Source: Rhodospirillales bacterium (lineage in GTDB: Bacteria; Pseudomonadota; Alphaproteobacteria; Acetobacterales; Acetobacteraceae). From it: a DNA stretch of 64,000 bases. Shown here piece after piece: positions 1-8,228 of this stretch. How positions within the stretch are numbered: the first letter of the stretch is position 1; every line of letters starts with the position of its first letter. Below the pieces are notes generated by a model, which had not been told where the DNA came from, searched no databases, and saw nothing but the letters and a program-made list of their open reading frames with translations. Both the position numbers and the translations under genes were made by a program. The stretch covers positions 20,513 through 84,512 of the forward strand of contig JANXTF010000095.1 of NCBI GenBank assembly GCA_025352565.1. Reading direction: 5' to 3'.

Positions 1-1
1 G

Positions 2-268
2 CTCGGCGTGCGCGTCGATTCGGCGCTGTACGCGGGGTATGTGGTGCCCCCCTACTACGACAGCCTGATCGCCAAGCTGATCGTTCACGCGCCGACGCGC
101 GCCGAGGCGATCGCGCGGATGCGGCGCAGCCTCGCCGAGTTCGCGGTGCTGGGCATCAAGACGACGCTGCCGCTGCATCAGCGCATCATCGAGGACCCGA
201 GCTTTCAGGCGGGAGACTACACGATCCACTGGCTGGAGCATTTCATGGCGGCGCAGGCGGCGGAGTGA
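2..268 (+). CDS. accC: Biotin carboxylase subunit of acetyl-CoA carboxylase, C-terminal end
   Basis: The window opens inside this gene; the frame is open from base 2 and ends at 268. The visible 88 codons match the end of the biotin carboxylase C-terminal domain, with the segment [17 protein letters not shown] and the GIKTTLPLH stretch typical of AccC. In fatty-acid synthesis AccC carboxylates biotin on AccB using ATP and bicarbonate. In alphaproteobacteria accC is usually followed closely by aat. Here aat lies 2.3 kb downstream, beyond two genes on the opposite strand. The N-terminal and ATP-grasp parts lie outside the window. Confidence 0.9.
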   Translation, partial: LGVRVDSALYAGYVVPPYYDSLIAKLIVHAPTRAEAIARMRRSLAEFAVLGIKTTLPLHQRIIEDPSFQAGDYTIHWLEHFMAAQAAE

Positions 269-271
269 GGT

Positions 272-311
272 GTCTCCCCTTCCGCCGGCGGCCGCAGGCG
301 GAAGGGGAGAC
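272..311. terminator. Bidirectional hairpin terminator between convergent genes
   Basis: A perfect 15-bp inverted repeat: left arm 272-286 (GTCTCCCCTTCCGCC), right arm 297-311, with a 10-base loop. It lies 4 bases after the accC stop and 7 bases before the stop of the convergent binding-protein gene, so it can end transcripts from both sides. There is no long T tract, so termination strength is uncertain. Confidence 0.75.
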
Positions 312-317
312 GACCGC

Positions 318-1292
318 CTACGGTGGCAGGTTGGCATAGAACGCCGTCGCGTCCGCCACCTTCGCGATGCCGGCGGTATTCACCGCCGCCGCGCCGTGCG
401 CCCAAAGCTCCGGCACGTTGCGCAGCAGGTTGGCCTCCCCCTGGCTGAGCCAGAGCGGCGTGATCGCCTCCTTCACCGCGCGCAGCTCGGCTGGGCTGCG
501 GATGCCGGGTATCTCGAAGCGCGCGGCCATGCGGGCGAGCAGCGTGTCGAAATCTCCGGTGAGCAGTTCGTGGCACGAGGCTGACAGCGCGCGGAGGAAG
601 CGCGTGACGGTGTCCGGTTCGAGCGCCAGGGTGCCTTGGGTGGTAATCCAGACCTGGCTTGGCATGGCGGCATAGCGGTCGGTGCTCCAGACCAGAACGC
701 TCGCCCGCTCGGCGCCCAGGCGGGCGACCACGCTGACGCTGGCGATGAAGCAGTCGATGCGGCCGGCATCGATCAGGGCGAGCGCGCCGGGGTTGTTGCC
801 CACGGCGGCGCGGGCGACGCGCTCCTTGGGGATGCCGGCGGAGGTCAGCATCAGGTCGAGCAGCAATTCGGTGGTGCCCTTGACCGAGACCACGCCCACG
901 GTCTTGCCGGCGAAATCGGCCGCGTCGCGGATCGGGCGGTCGGCGCGGCTGATGACGTGGAAGGTGCTGGCCTGATACAGGGTCGCGATGGCCATGACGG
1001 GCGGTGGCCCGCCTTGCGCGGCGAGGAACAGGTCCAGCGCCGAGGCGCGGGTGAATTTCGCCTGTCCCGCGAGCACCTGGTTGGTGGCGGCGGCCTGGCC
1101 GTTGGCACCGAGCAGGGTGGGCGCGAAGCCTTGTGCCGCGAGATGGCCACCGGCCACCGCGTTCATCGCCTCCATGAAGTCGATCCCGAAGCCGCCGGGC
1201 GTGATGACCGTGAGCGGTTCGGCGGCGCGGGCGGGACGACCGAGCGCGAAGGCCCCCGCGAGGCCGAGCCCGGTGCGGCGGGTCAGGTTCAT
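318..1292 (-). CDS. NMT1/SsuA-type ABC transporter substrate-binding protein
   Basis: A 324-residue periplasmic binding protein. The N-terminus MNLTRRTGLGLAGAFALG carries a twin-arginine-like signal ending near ARA-AE. The body fits the NMT1/SsuA fold (ADFAGKTVGVVSVKGTTELLLD; DAGRIDCFIAS) used for small organic ligands such as taurine, nitrate or thiamine precursors. The start is the ATG at 1292, which overlaps the stop of the upstream FAD monooxygenase by 4 bases (ATGA), so the two are translationally coupled. No permease or ATPase sits beside it. The ligand is unknown; coupling to a flavin hydroxylase suggests an aromatic or similar substrate (inference). Confidence 0.8.
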   Translation of the reverse strand: MNLTRRTGLGLAGAFALGRPARAAEPLTVITPGGFGIDFMEAMNAVAGGHLAAQGFAPTLLGANGQAAATNQVLAGQAKFTRASALDLFLAAQGGPPPVMAIATLYQASTFHVISRADRPIRDAADFAGKTVGVVSVKGTTELLLDLMLTSAGIPKERVARAAVGNNPGALALIDAGRIDCFIASVSVVARLGAERASVLVWSTDRYAAMPSQVWITTQGTLALEPDTVTRFLRALSASCHELLTGDFDTLLARMAARFEIPGIRSPAELRAVKEAITPLWLSQGEANLLRNVPELWAHGAAAVNTAGIAKVADATAFYANLPP

Positions 1293-2488
1293 GACACCGC
1301 TTCCGCCGCCCGCAGGCCGTCGATCATGCTGGTTCTCCGCAGATAGGGCAGCGCGCGGACGGGATCCTCGGCGATGCCGCGCAGTCCATCGAGGATGCGC
1401 CGGCGGGCGGCGGGGTCGCGTTCGCGCATCCGTTCGCGGTTGCCGTCCGCCTGCCCCAGGATCTGCTCGGCGGCGACCGGCTGGCGCTGGCGGGTGTAGC
1501 GGTCCAGCACCGCGTCGTCGGCGCCTTCGGCGATTTCGCGCAGCTTGGCGGCGAGGTTGAAGGCGTCGTGGATGCCGCCGTTCATGCCCATGCCGCCGCT
1601 GGGGGAATTGAGGTGCGCGGCGTCGCCTGCCAGGATCAGGCGGCCGCTTCGGTAATCGGGCACGATGCGCTGGTGGATGCGGTAGGCGCGCATCTCCAGC
1701 ACCTCGTATGGCCCATCGCGCGGCACGATCGCCTGGAGCTTGCGCTCGATGGCGGCGGGGGTTTGCGCCTCCTCGACCGTCTCGCCCGGCGCGGGATACA
1801 GGCTGGTGCGCCACCGTCCCGGCACGCGCAGCAGCGAAAAATTGCCGCTGAACGCCGGGTGGTCGGTCCAGATGTAATTCACATTGGACAGGCCAGGCAT
1901 GGCGGCCGCGAAGTCGAACCGCGTGGTCGCCAATATCATGGTCTCGGGATAGGTCTTTCCCTCGAAGGGCAGGCCGAGCGCGCGGCGCACCACGCTGCGC
2001 GCGCCGTCGCAGCCGACGACATAGCTGCCCGCGAGCCTTTCGCCGCTGTCCAGCGTGGCCCATGCCGCGTCGGCGTCCTGGCCCACCTCAGTCACGCGGG
2101 CGCCGAAGCGCAACGTAACGCCAGGACGCGTCGCGAGGTCGGCCACCAGCAGGCGGGACAGCACGATCTGCTCGCATTGCAGCCGGTAGGGGTGGGCGGT
2201 GTCGTCTTTCAGCACCGCGAGGTCGAACACGGCGGCCTCCCCGTCCGCATGGCGGCGCACCTGCCAGGTGGGCGTCTGCAACCCAGCTTCCACCAGCCTC
2301 GCGCCCAGCCCGATCGTGTCGAGCATGTCGAGCGTTGGGGGATGGAAGGTGCTGGCGCGCAGCTCGTCGGCGATGGCGGCCTCGGCCTCCAGCACCACGG
2401 TCGGAATGGCGGCATCGGCCAGCAGCCGGGCCAGCACCAGACCCACCGGGCCCGCCCCCACGATCACCACCTGCCCATTCGCGCGCAT
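1289..2488 (-). CDS. FAD-dependent monooxygenase, aromatic hydroxylase type
   Basis: A 399-residue flavoprotein of the FAD_binding_3 (p-hydroxybenzoate hydroxylase-like) family. The dinucleotide motif GAGPVG is at residues 11-16, the DG motif CDGARS is near residue 160, and the GDAAH FAD-binding motif is in the last third. Such enzymes use NAD(P)H and O2 to hydroxylate aromatic rings. The start is the ATG at 2488 with GGGGA just upstream. It is the first gene of a two-gene minus-strand unit with the NMT1-type binding protein and runs divergently from aat, leaving 78 bases for both promoters. The substrate cannot be read from the sequence. Confidence 0.87.
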   Translation of the reverse strand: MRANGQVVIVGAGPVGLVLARLLADAAIPTVVLEAEAAIADELRASTFHPPTLDMLDTIGLGARLVEAGLQTPTWQVRRHADGEAAVFDLAVLKDDTAHPYRLQCEQIVLSRLLVADLATRPGVTLRFGARVTEVGQDADAAWATLDSGERLAGSYVVGCDGARSVVRRALGLPFEGKTYPETMILATTRFDFAAAMPGLSNVNYIWTDHPAFSGNFSLLRVPGRWRTSLYPAPGETVEEAQTPAAIERKLQAIVPRDGPYEVLEMRAYRIHQRIVPDYRSGRLILAGDAAHLNSPSGGMGMNGGIHDAFNLAAKLREIAEGADDAVLDRYTRQRQPVAAEQILGQADGNRERMRERDPAARRRILDGLRGIAEDPVRALPYLRRTSMIDGLRAAEAVS

Positions 2489-2566
2489 GGAGTCCCCGCA
2501 ACCGACCAAAGGGAGTATGACGTTCCGCGCTTCCCCCCGCCACTGGCCCCAGGGCAGGATATCCCC

Positions 2567-3226
2567 GTGTCGCGCCGCAATTTTCAGATCACGCCCGAGT
2601 TGATGCTGCGGGCCTATCGCGTGGGCATGTTCCCGATGGCGGAGTCGCGCCACAGCGAGCGGCTGTACTGGCTGGACCCGGAGCAGCGCGGCGTGCTGCC
2701 GCTGGGCGGGTTCCACCTCTCGCGCCGGCTGCTCCGCACCACCCTGTCCGGCGCGTTCGAGGTCACCTCGGACCAGGATTTCGGCGCCGTGATCGCCAGT
2801 TGCGCGGCCACCGCGCCGGGGCGGCAGGACACCTGGATCAACACCGATATCGAGACCCTGTTCCTGGCGCTGCACCGCGCGGGCCACGCGCATTCGATCG
2901 AGACGTGGCGCGACGGGCAGCTGGTGGGCGGGCTGTATGGCGTGTCGATCGGCGGCGTGTTCTTTGGCGAGAGCATGTTCAGCCGCGCGACCGATGCCTC
3001 CAAGGTGGCGCTGGCGCATCTGGTGGCGCGGATGCGCCTGGGGGGCTACCGGCTGCTCGACACGCAGTTCGTGACCGCCCATCTGTCGCAGTTCGGCGCC
3101 ATCGAGGTGCCGCGCGACGACTACAAGCTGATGCTGGCGGAGGCCGTCGAGGTTCGCGCGGACTGGCTGGCGACCCCTGCGCCCACGCGGCTCGAAGGGG
3201 AACTTCGCAACCTCGCCGGTCGCTAA
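2567..3226 (+). CDS. aat: Leucyl/phenylalanyl-tRNA--protein transferase
   Basis: Transfers Leu or Phe from charged tRNA to proteins with N-terminal Arg or Lys, marking them for ClpAP through the N-end rule. The 219-residue product shows family hallmarks: LMLRAYRVGMFPMAES near the start, the WLDPEQRGVLPL block, WRDGQLVGGLYGVSIGGVFFGESMF in the middle and the LLDTQFVTAHLSQFGA block. The GTG at 2567 is preferred because the conserved RAYRVGMFPMA segment lies upstream of the first ATGs, and AGGGCAGG stands upstream. Length matches the family. Confidence 0.93.
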   Translation: MSRRNFQITPELMLRAYRVGMFPMAESRHSERLYWLDPEQRGVLPLGGFHLSRRLLRTTLSGAFEVTSDQDFGAVIASCAATAPGRQDTWINTDIETLFLALHRAGHAHSIETWRDGQLVGGLYGVSIGGVFFGESMFSRATDASKVALAHLVARMRLGGYRLLDTQFVTAHLSQFGAIEVPRDDYKLMLAEAVEVRADWLATPAPTRLEGELRNLAGR

Positions 3227-3252
3227 GGCCTGTGCCTTTACAGGAGAACGCC

Positions 3253-3849
3253 ATGCTTGCCCGAACGACGCTCTGCGCGACCTTGGCGCTCGCCGCGCCG
3301 GCCCTGGCGGAGACCGCGCCCACCTATCTGCCCACGCGCGACGTGAGCGTGAGCTATCGCGTCGAGAGCCAGGAGACGGGTTCCCAGGACATCCGCGCGC
3401 GCTGGTCGAGCAGCCTTGGCCGCGCCCGGCTCGATGGCGGGCCAGGCTATCTGCTGGTCGATCCGAGGACGCGGCGGACGACGATGGTGATGGAGCAGCA
3501 GCACCTCACGATGGATCTGCCGGGCGGCGCCGCGCGCTCGTTCCTGCCCGATGCGGGCGCGCGCTTCACGCGGGGGGGCACCGCCATGGTGGCCGGGTAT
3601 CGCTGCACCGTCTGGACGGTGACGAGCGACCAGGGAGGCGGGACCGCGTGCCTGACCGATGACGGGGTGATCCTGCGCGGGCGCGGCACCGACCGGCAGA
3701 GGCATGCGGGCTCGATCGAGGCGACGAGCGTGCAATACGGGGCGCAGCCGGCGGGATTGTTCGCGGTGCCCGAGGGAATGCAGAAATTCACGATCCCGAA
3801 GAATTTGGGCGGTCTGAAGAATTTGGGCGATCTGGCGAATATCCGGTGA
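3253..3849 (+). CDS. Secreted protein of unknown function, first of a tandem pair
   Basis: A 198-residue protein with a clean Sec signal peptide (MLARTTLCATLALAAPALA). The mature part begins with YLPTRDVSVSYRV and carries a central Cys pair (YRCTVW and GGTACLTDDG) that may form a disulfide. AGGAGA precedes the ATG. It shares its layout with the next gene: a PTRDV-x-V-x-YRV opening, a C-T-(V/I)-W motif, a Cys before a (T/S)-D-D/DG-V-(I/M)-LR motif, and an EATSV-(Q/R)-Y ending. The pair is therefore a local duplication. The last 20 residues repeat NLG (PKNLGGLKNLGDLANIR). I do not recognise the family. Confidence 0.8.
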   Translation: MLARTTLCATLALAAPALAETAPTYLPTRDVSVSYRVESQETGSQDIRARWSSSLGRARLDGGPGYLLVDPRTRRTTMVMEQQHLTMDLPGGAARSFLPDAGARFTRGGTAMVAGYRCTVWTVTSDQGGGTACLTDDGVILRGRGTDRQRHAGSIEATSVQYGAQPAGLFAVPEGMQKFTIPKNLGGLKNLGDLANIR

Positions 3850-4457
3850 GTGGATTGGGCGCGTTCCCCCTCCGCTTGCGGGGCCGCGTGCGGGAGGGGT
3901 TCGGCCGGGCGCCATGGGCGGCGGTGATGCTGCTGCTGACGCTGGGCACCGGCGCCGCGCAGGAACGCCCCGCCATCACGCCGACGCGGGATGTGGACGT
4001 CATCTATCGCGTGCCGCAGCCGAATGCGGCGGCGGCTTCCCGCGCCCTGGAGCAGCGTATGCGCTACACCGCCGCGAGCCGTCGCCAGCGTGTCGATCCG
4101 CCGACGCCGGGGCTCTATGTCATCATGGATTTCGCAGCGCACCGGATGTCGACGGTGCGGCCCGGCGAACGCATGGCGCTGGACATGCCGACTCCCGCCG
4201 ATGCCGGCGCATCCATTGCGTCGTTCACCCGTAAGGGAGAAGCGCGGGTCGCGGGTGTGGACTGCACGATCTGGCTGACGCAGGACGCCGTCGGGGCCGC
4301 GACGGAGGTGTGCTTCACTTCTGACGGCGTGATGCTGCGCGCGGCGGGCGCGGGGCGGCTGCTTCTGGAGGCGACGAGCGTGCGCTACGAGACACAGGAT
4401 GCGGCGCTGTTCGTGGTGCCGGGCGGCTTCAAGCACATCACGGCACCCGCCCGATGA
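3846..4457 (+). CDS. Secreted protein of unknown function, second of a tandem pair
   Basis: A 203-residue diverged paralogue of the preceding gene, with matching blocks PTRDVDVIYRV, VDCTIWLT, EVCFTSDGVMLR and EATSVRYE. The longest frame starts at the GTG at 3846, overlapping the previous stop by 4 bases. That start lies before an imperfect CCCCTCCGC/GCGGGAGGGG inverted repeat at about 3867-3901, so the true start may be GTG 3888 (giving a signal peptide beginning REGFGRAPWAAV) or ATG 3927. It overlaps msrQ by ATGA, so the pair and msrQ form one transcription unit. Function unknown; a periplasmic or cell-surface location is inferred. Confidence 0.72.
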   Translation: MSGLGAFPLRLRGRVREGFGRAPWAAVMLLLTLGTGAAQERPAITPTRDVDVIYRVPQPNAAAASRALEQRMRYTAASRRQRVDPPTPGLYVIMDFAAHRMSTVRPGERMALDMPTPADAGASIASFTRKGEARVAGVDCTIWLTQDAVGAATEVCFTSDGVMLRAAGAGRLLLEATSVRYETQDAALFVVPGGFKHITAPAR

Positions 4458-5341
4458 GTGCGTCGGCAACCGTTCCGGCACGGCGGGCGCGGCCTCCGGC
4501 GGCGCCGCGCAAGCGGGCGATATGGCGCGACCCCGCCGGCAAGGTCTCGGCGCTCAAGATCGTCACGCTCGTGCTGCTGACGCTGCCCGCGATCTATGTG
4601 GCGACGGCCTGGCAGGTCGGCGCTCTGGGCGCGCGCTACGTGACCGAGGGGGAGCGCGAGATCGGCGAATGGACCATCCGCCTGCTGCTGCTGTCCCTCG
4701 CGGTGACACCCGCGCGCTTCGTGCTGGACTGGCCGCGCGTGGTGCTGGTGCGGCGGATGATCGGGGTGGCGACGGCCTGCTACGCGCTGGTGCATCTGGC
4801 GATCTACGCGCTCGACCAGAAATGGCGGCTCGACGTGGTGGCGAGCGAGATCGCGCAGCGTTTCTACCTTACCATCGGGTTCGTCACGCTGTGTCTGCTG
4901 GTGGCGCTGGCGGTGACCTCGACCGATGCCGCGATGCGGCGCATGGGGCGGAGCTGGAAGGTGCTGCACCGGGCGCTCTACTTCGCGGCCGGGCTCGGGT
5001 TGCTGCATTATCTGCTGCAATCGAAATCCGACATCTCGGCGGCGGCGGTGGCGGTCGGGTGGTTCCTCTGGCTGATGCTGTGGCGCCTGCTGCCGCGCGC
5101 GTGGCGGGGCGCGCTATGGGTGCCGATCCCGCTCGGCCTCGCGGCGGCGCTGCTCGTTGCCGGGTTGGAGGCGGCTTGGTACGCGGGCGCCAGCCACGCC
5201 GACCCGCTGCGGGTGCTGGCGACCAACCTCGATGTCTCCTACGGGCTCCGCCCGGCGCTTCAGGTCGCGGTCTGGAGCGCCGTGGTGCTGCTTGCCGCGA
5301 CGCTGCGGCGCCTGCCATCACTCCGCCATCGTGCCGGTTGA
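4454..5341 (+). CDS. msrQ: MsrQ, heme-binding membrane subunit of the periplasmic methionine sulfoxide reductase
   Basis: A 295-residue integral membrane protein of the ferric-reductase-like family. About six hydrophobic helices are visible, with conserved His residues in ALVHLAIYALD, VLHRALYFAAG and LGLLHYLL positioned for heme ligation. MsrQ passes electrons from the quinone pool to MsrP, which repairs oxidised methionine in periplasmic proteins. No msrP gene lies beside it; instead it follows two secreted proteins with an ATGA overlap. The N-terminal 25 residues are an Ala/Arg/Pro-rich cytoplasmic extension. Confidence 0.85.
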   Translation: MSASATVPARRARPPAAPRKRAIWRDPAGKVSALKIVTLVLLTLPAIYVATAWQVGALGARYVTEGEREIGEWTIRLLLLSLAVTPARFVLDWPRVVLVRRMIGVATACYALVHLAIYALDQKWRLDVVASEIAQRFYLTIGFVTLCLLVALAVTSTDAAMRRMGRSWKVLHRALYFAAGLGLLHYLLQSKSDISAAAVAVGWFLWLMLWRLLPRAWRGALWVPIPLGLAAALLVAGLEAAWYAGASHADPLRVLATNLDVSYGLRPALQVAVWSAVVLLAATLRRLPSLRHRAG

Positions 5342-5372
5342 GCTTCGCACGATCGATCCGGAAGCGAGCAGA

Positions 5373-7478
5373 ATGACGCGTATCACCGAAGGCCTGCCCT
5401 ACCCGCTGGGCGCCACATGGGACGGGCTGGGCGTGAATTTCGCGCTGTTCTCGGCCAACGCCACCCGGGTGGAACTATGCCTGTTCGACAGCAAGGGGGA
5501 GCGCGAACTCGCGCGCGTGGAACTGCCGGAATACACCGACGAGGTCTGGCACGGCTACCTGCCCGACGCGCGGCCCTACACCGTCTATGGCTTCCGCGTG
5601 CATGGCCCCTACGCGCCCGAGGCCGGCCACCGCTTCAACCCGAACAAGCTGCTGCTGGACCCCTATGCCAAGGCGCTCGTGGGGGAACTCGTCTGGAACG
5701 ACGCGGTCTACGGATACAATCCCGGCAGCGGCGGCGAGGATCTCACCTTCAACGACCGCGACAGCGCCCGCTACATGCCCAAATGCCGCGTGATCGACTC
5801 CGCGTTCACCTGGGGACGCGACCATCCGCCGGGCATCCCGTGGGAGCGCACGATCTTCTACGAGACCCATGTGCGCGGCTTCACCAAGCTGCACCCGGCG
5901 GTGCCCGAGCCGTTGCGCGGCACGTTCGCGGGGCTCGGCACCAGGGAAGTGGTGGACTACATCAAGCAGCTCGGCGTGACATCGGTGGAGCTGATGCCGA
6001 TCCACGCCTTCATCAACGACAGTTCGCTGCTGGCGCAGGGGCTCACGAACTACTGGGGCTACAACTCGATCGGCTTCTTCGCGCCCGACACGCGCTATGC
6101 CGCCATCCACGCCATCAACGAATTCAAGGAGATGGTGGCGCGCTTCCATGACGCGGGTCTCGAGGTCATTCTCGACGTCGTCTACAACCACACCGCCGAG
6201 GGCGACCAGCGCGGCCCCACGCTGTCGTTACGGGGCATCGACAATGCCAGCTACTACCGGCTGCTGCCGAATTCGCGGCGGCACTACGTCAACGACACCG
6301 GCACCGGCAACACGCTGAACCTGTCGCACCCGCGCGTGCTGCAGATGGTCAACGACTCGCTGCGCTACTGGGTGACCGAGATGCACGTCGATGGCTTCCG
6401 CTTCGATCTCGCGACAATTCTGGGGCGCGAGGCGGACGGGTTCGACCAGGGCGGCGGATTCCTCGACAGCTGCCGGCAGGACCCGGTTCTGTCGCGGGTG
6501 AAGCTGATCGCGGAGCCCTGGGATATCGGGCCGGGCGGCTATCAGGTGGGCGGGTTCCCGCCCGGCTGGGCCGAATGGAACGACCGCTTCCGCGACACGA
6601 CGCGGGCATTCTGGAAGGGCGACCCGCACCTCACGCCGGAAATATCCAAGCGCATCTGCGCATCGCGCGACCTGTTCGATCATCGCGGCCGCAAGCCTTA
6701 TGCAAGCGTGAACCTGGTGACCGCGCATGACGGGTTCACGCTGGCGGACTCGGTTTCGTACAACGACAAACACAACGAGGCCAACGGCGAGAGCAACCGG
6801 GACGGTCACTCGAACAACGGCAGCTGGAACTGCGGCGTGGAGGGACCGACCACGGACCCCGCGATCCGCGCGCTGCGCGAACGCCAGAAGCGCAACCTGC
6901 TGGCGACCCTGCTGCTGAGCCAGGGCACGCCGCTGCTGCTGGCCGGCGACGAGTTCGGCCGCACGCAGCAGGGCAACAACAACGCCTATTGCCAGGACAA
7001 CGAGATCGGCTGGGTCAGTTGGGACATCGACCCGGAAGGCGACGCGCTGCGGGCTTTCGTGCGCAAGCTGATCGCGCTGCGCCGGCAATACCCGATCCTG
7101 CGGCGCGGGCGGTTCCTCACCGGCCAGTTCGACGAGGAACTCGGGGTCAAGGACGTGACGTGGATGGCGGTGAACGGCCACGAGATGTCCGAGGCGGACT
7201 GGCGCGACGCCAACACAAGGTGCTTCGGCATGTTGATGGATGGCCGCGCGCAGGCGACCGGCATCCGCCGTGCGGCGCAGGACGCGACCCTGCTCTGGGT
7301 GTTGAATTCGCATCACGGCACGGTGGATGTCACGCTGCCGAAGCTGGCGGGGGTGCGCCGCTGGGTCACGGTGTTCGACACGAATGCCCCGGACCGTGCC
7401 AGGGAGCAGGTGTTCCGCATGGGCGAGAGCTACGAGATCGCCGGGCGCGCCACCGCGATGTTCAGCCTGCGGAGTTAA
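5373..7478 (+). CDS. glgX: Glycogen debranching enzyme, GlgX/TreX type
   Basis: A 701-residue GH13 isoamylase-type enzyme that hydrolyses alpha-1,6 branches in glycogen or limit dextrin. An N-terminal CBM48-like domain (YPLGATWDGLGVNFALFSANATRVELCLFD) precedes the barrel. Catalytic motifs are visible: VDGFRFDLA with the nucleophile Asp near 345, LIAEPWDIG with the acid Glu near 381, and NLVTAHDGFTL with the transition-state HD pair. The start is the ATG at 5373, 31 bases after msrQ. No other glycogen genes are nearby. Confidence 0.93.
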   Translation: MTRITEGLPYPLGATWDGLGVNFALFSANATRVELCLFDSKGERELARVELPEYTDEVWHGYLPDARPYTVYGFRVHGPYAPEAGHRFNPNKLLLDPYAKALVGELVWNDAVYGYNPGSGGEDLTFNDRDSARYMPKCRVIDSAFTWGRDHPPGIPWERTIFYETHVRGFTKLHPAVPEPLRGTFAGLGTREVVDYIKQLGVTSVELMPIHAFINDSSLLAQGLTNYWGYNSIGFFAPDTRYAAIHAINEFKEMVARFHDAGLEVILDVVYNHTAEGDQRGPTLSLRGIDNASYYRLLPNSRRHYVNDTGTGNTLNLSHPRVLQMVNDSLRYWVTEMHVDGFRFDLATILGREADGFDQGGGFLDSCRQDPVLSRVKLIAEPWDIGPGGYQVGGFPPGWAEWNDRFRDTTRAFWKGDPHLTPEISKRICASRDLFDHRGRKPYASVNLVTAHDGFTLADSVSYNDKHNEANGESNRDGHSNNGSWNCGVEGPTTDPAIRALRERQKRNLLATLLLSQGTPLLLAGDEFGRTQQGNNNAYCQDNEIGWVSWDIDPEGDALRAFVRKLIALRRQYPILRRGRFLTGQFDEELGVKDVTWMAVNGHEMSEADWRDANTRCFGMLMDGRAQATGIRRAAQDATLLWVLNSHHGTVDVTLPKLAGVRRWVTVFDTNAPDRAREQVFRMGESYEIAGRATAMFSLRS

Positions 7479-7568
7479 TTTTTTTCCGTTGCATCCATTC
7501 CCGTTCCCCTAGCGTATCGCATTCATCCTGGGCCGTCGGTCCACGGACTAAACAAAGGAAACGATGAC

Positions 7569-8189
7569 ATGTCGTACCGCAGTTCCCTCATGTTCCGCCC
7601 CCTGGCATTCGCCGGATTGCTCAGCCTGTCCGCCCTGGCCGCGTGCAGCCAGCCGATGATGGCGGCCGCCCCGATGACGGCCCCGGCCCCGGTCGCGGCC
7701 GCCAATCCGATGGTCGGCGGCGCGGCGATGTACGCCAACAAGGACATCGTTGACAACGCCGTGAACTCGGCCGACCACACCACGCTGGTTGCCGCCGTCA
7801 AGGCCGCGGGCCTGGTCGACACCCTGAAGAGCCCTGGGCCGTTCACCGTGTTCGCACCGACCAACGCGGCCTTCGACGCCCTGCCCAAAGGCACGGTGGC
7901 CTCGTTGCTGAAGCCGCAGAACAAGCCCGCGTTGGTCAAGGTGCTGACCTATCACGTCGTTCCGGGCACGATGGACAGCAAGGCGATCATGGCCGCGATC
8001 GCGCAGGGCGGCGGCAAGGCGACGCTCACGACGGTGCAGGGCGGCACGCTGACGGCGACCTCGGGCGGGCCGGGAATGATTACCCTGACCGACGCGAAGG
8101 GCCGCAAATCGATGGTCACCATTGCCGACGTGTACCAGTCGAACGGCGTGATCCACGTGGTCAACACCGTGATGCTGCCGCCGGGCTAG
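7569..8189 (+). CDS. Fasciclin (FAS1) domain lipoprotein
   Basis: A 206-residue protein with a lipoprotein signal (LSALAAC, lipidated Cys near residue 26) and an Ala/Pro/Met-rich linker. One FAS1 domain follows with the diagnostic motifs FTVFAPTNAAFDALP, LTYHVVPG and NGVIHVVNTVMLP. Bacterial FAS1 lipoproteins are surface or periplasmic proteins linked to adhesion; the partner here is unknown. AAAGGAAACG stands before the ATG. It is a single-gene unit followed directly by a strong hairpin. Confidence 0.88.
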   Translation: MSYRSSLMFRPLAFAGLLSLSALAACSQPMMAAAPMTAPAPVAAANPMVGGAAMYANKDIVDNAVNSADHTTLVAAVKAAGLVDTLKSPGPFTVFAPTNAAFDALPKGTVASLLKPQNKPALVKVLTYHVVPGTMDSKAIMAAIAQGGGKATLTTVQGGTLTATSGGPGMITLTDAKGRKSMVTIADVYQSNGVIHVVNTVMLPPG

Positions 8190-8197
8190 TTCGTTAC

Positions 8198-8225
8198 CTC
8201 TCCCTCCCCTCAGGGGGAGGGAGAG
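8198..8225. terminator. Bidirectional hairpin terminator between convergent genes
   Basis: A perfect 12-bp stem (CTCTCCCTCCCC at 8198-8209 pairing with 8214-8225) with a 4-base loop. It lies 8 bases after the fasciclin stop and 3 bases before the stop of the convergent dehydratase gene. Confidence 0.75.
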
Positions 8226-8228
8226 TGC

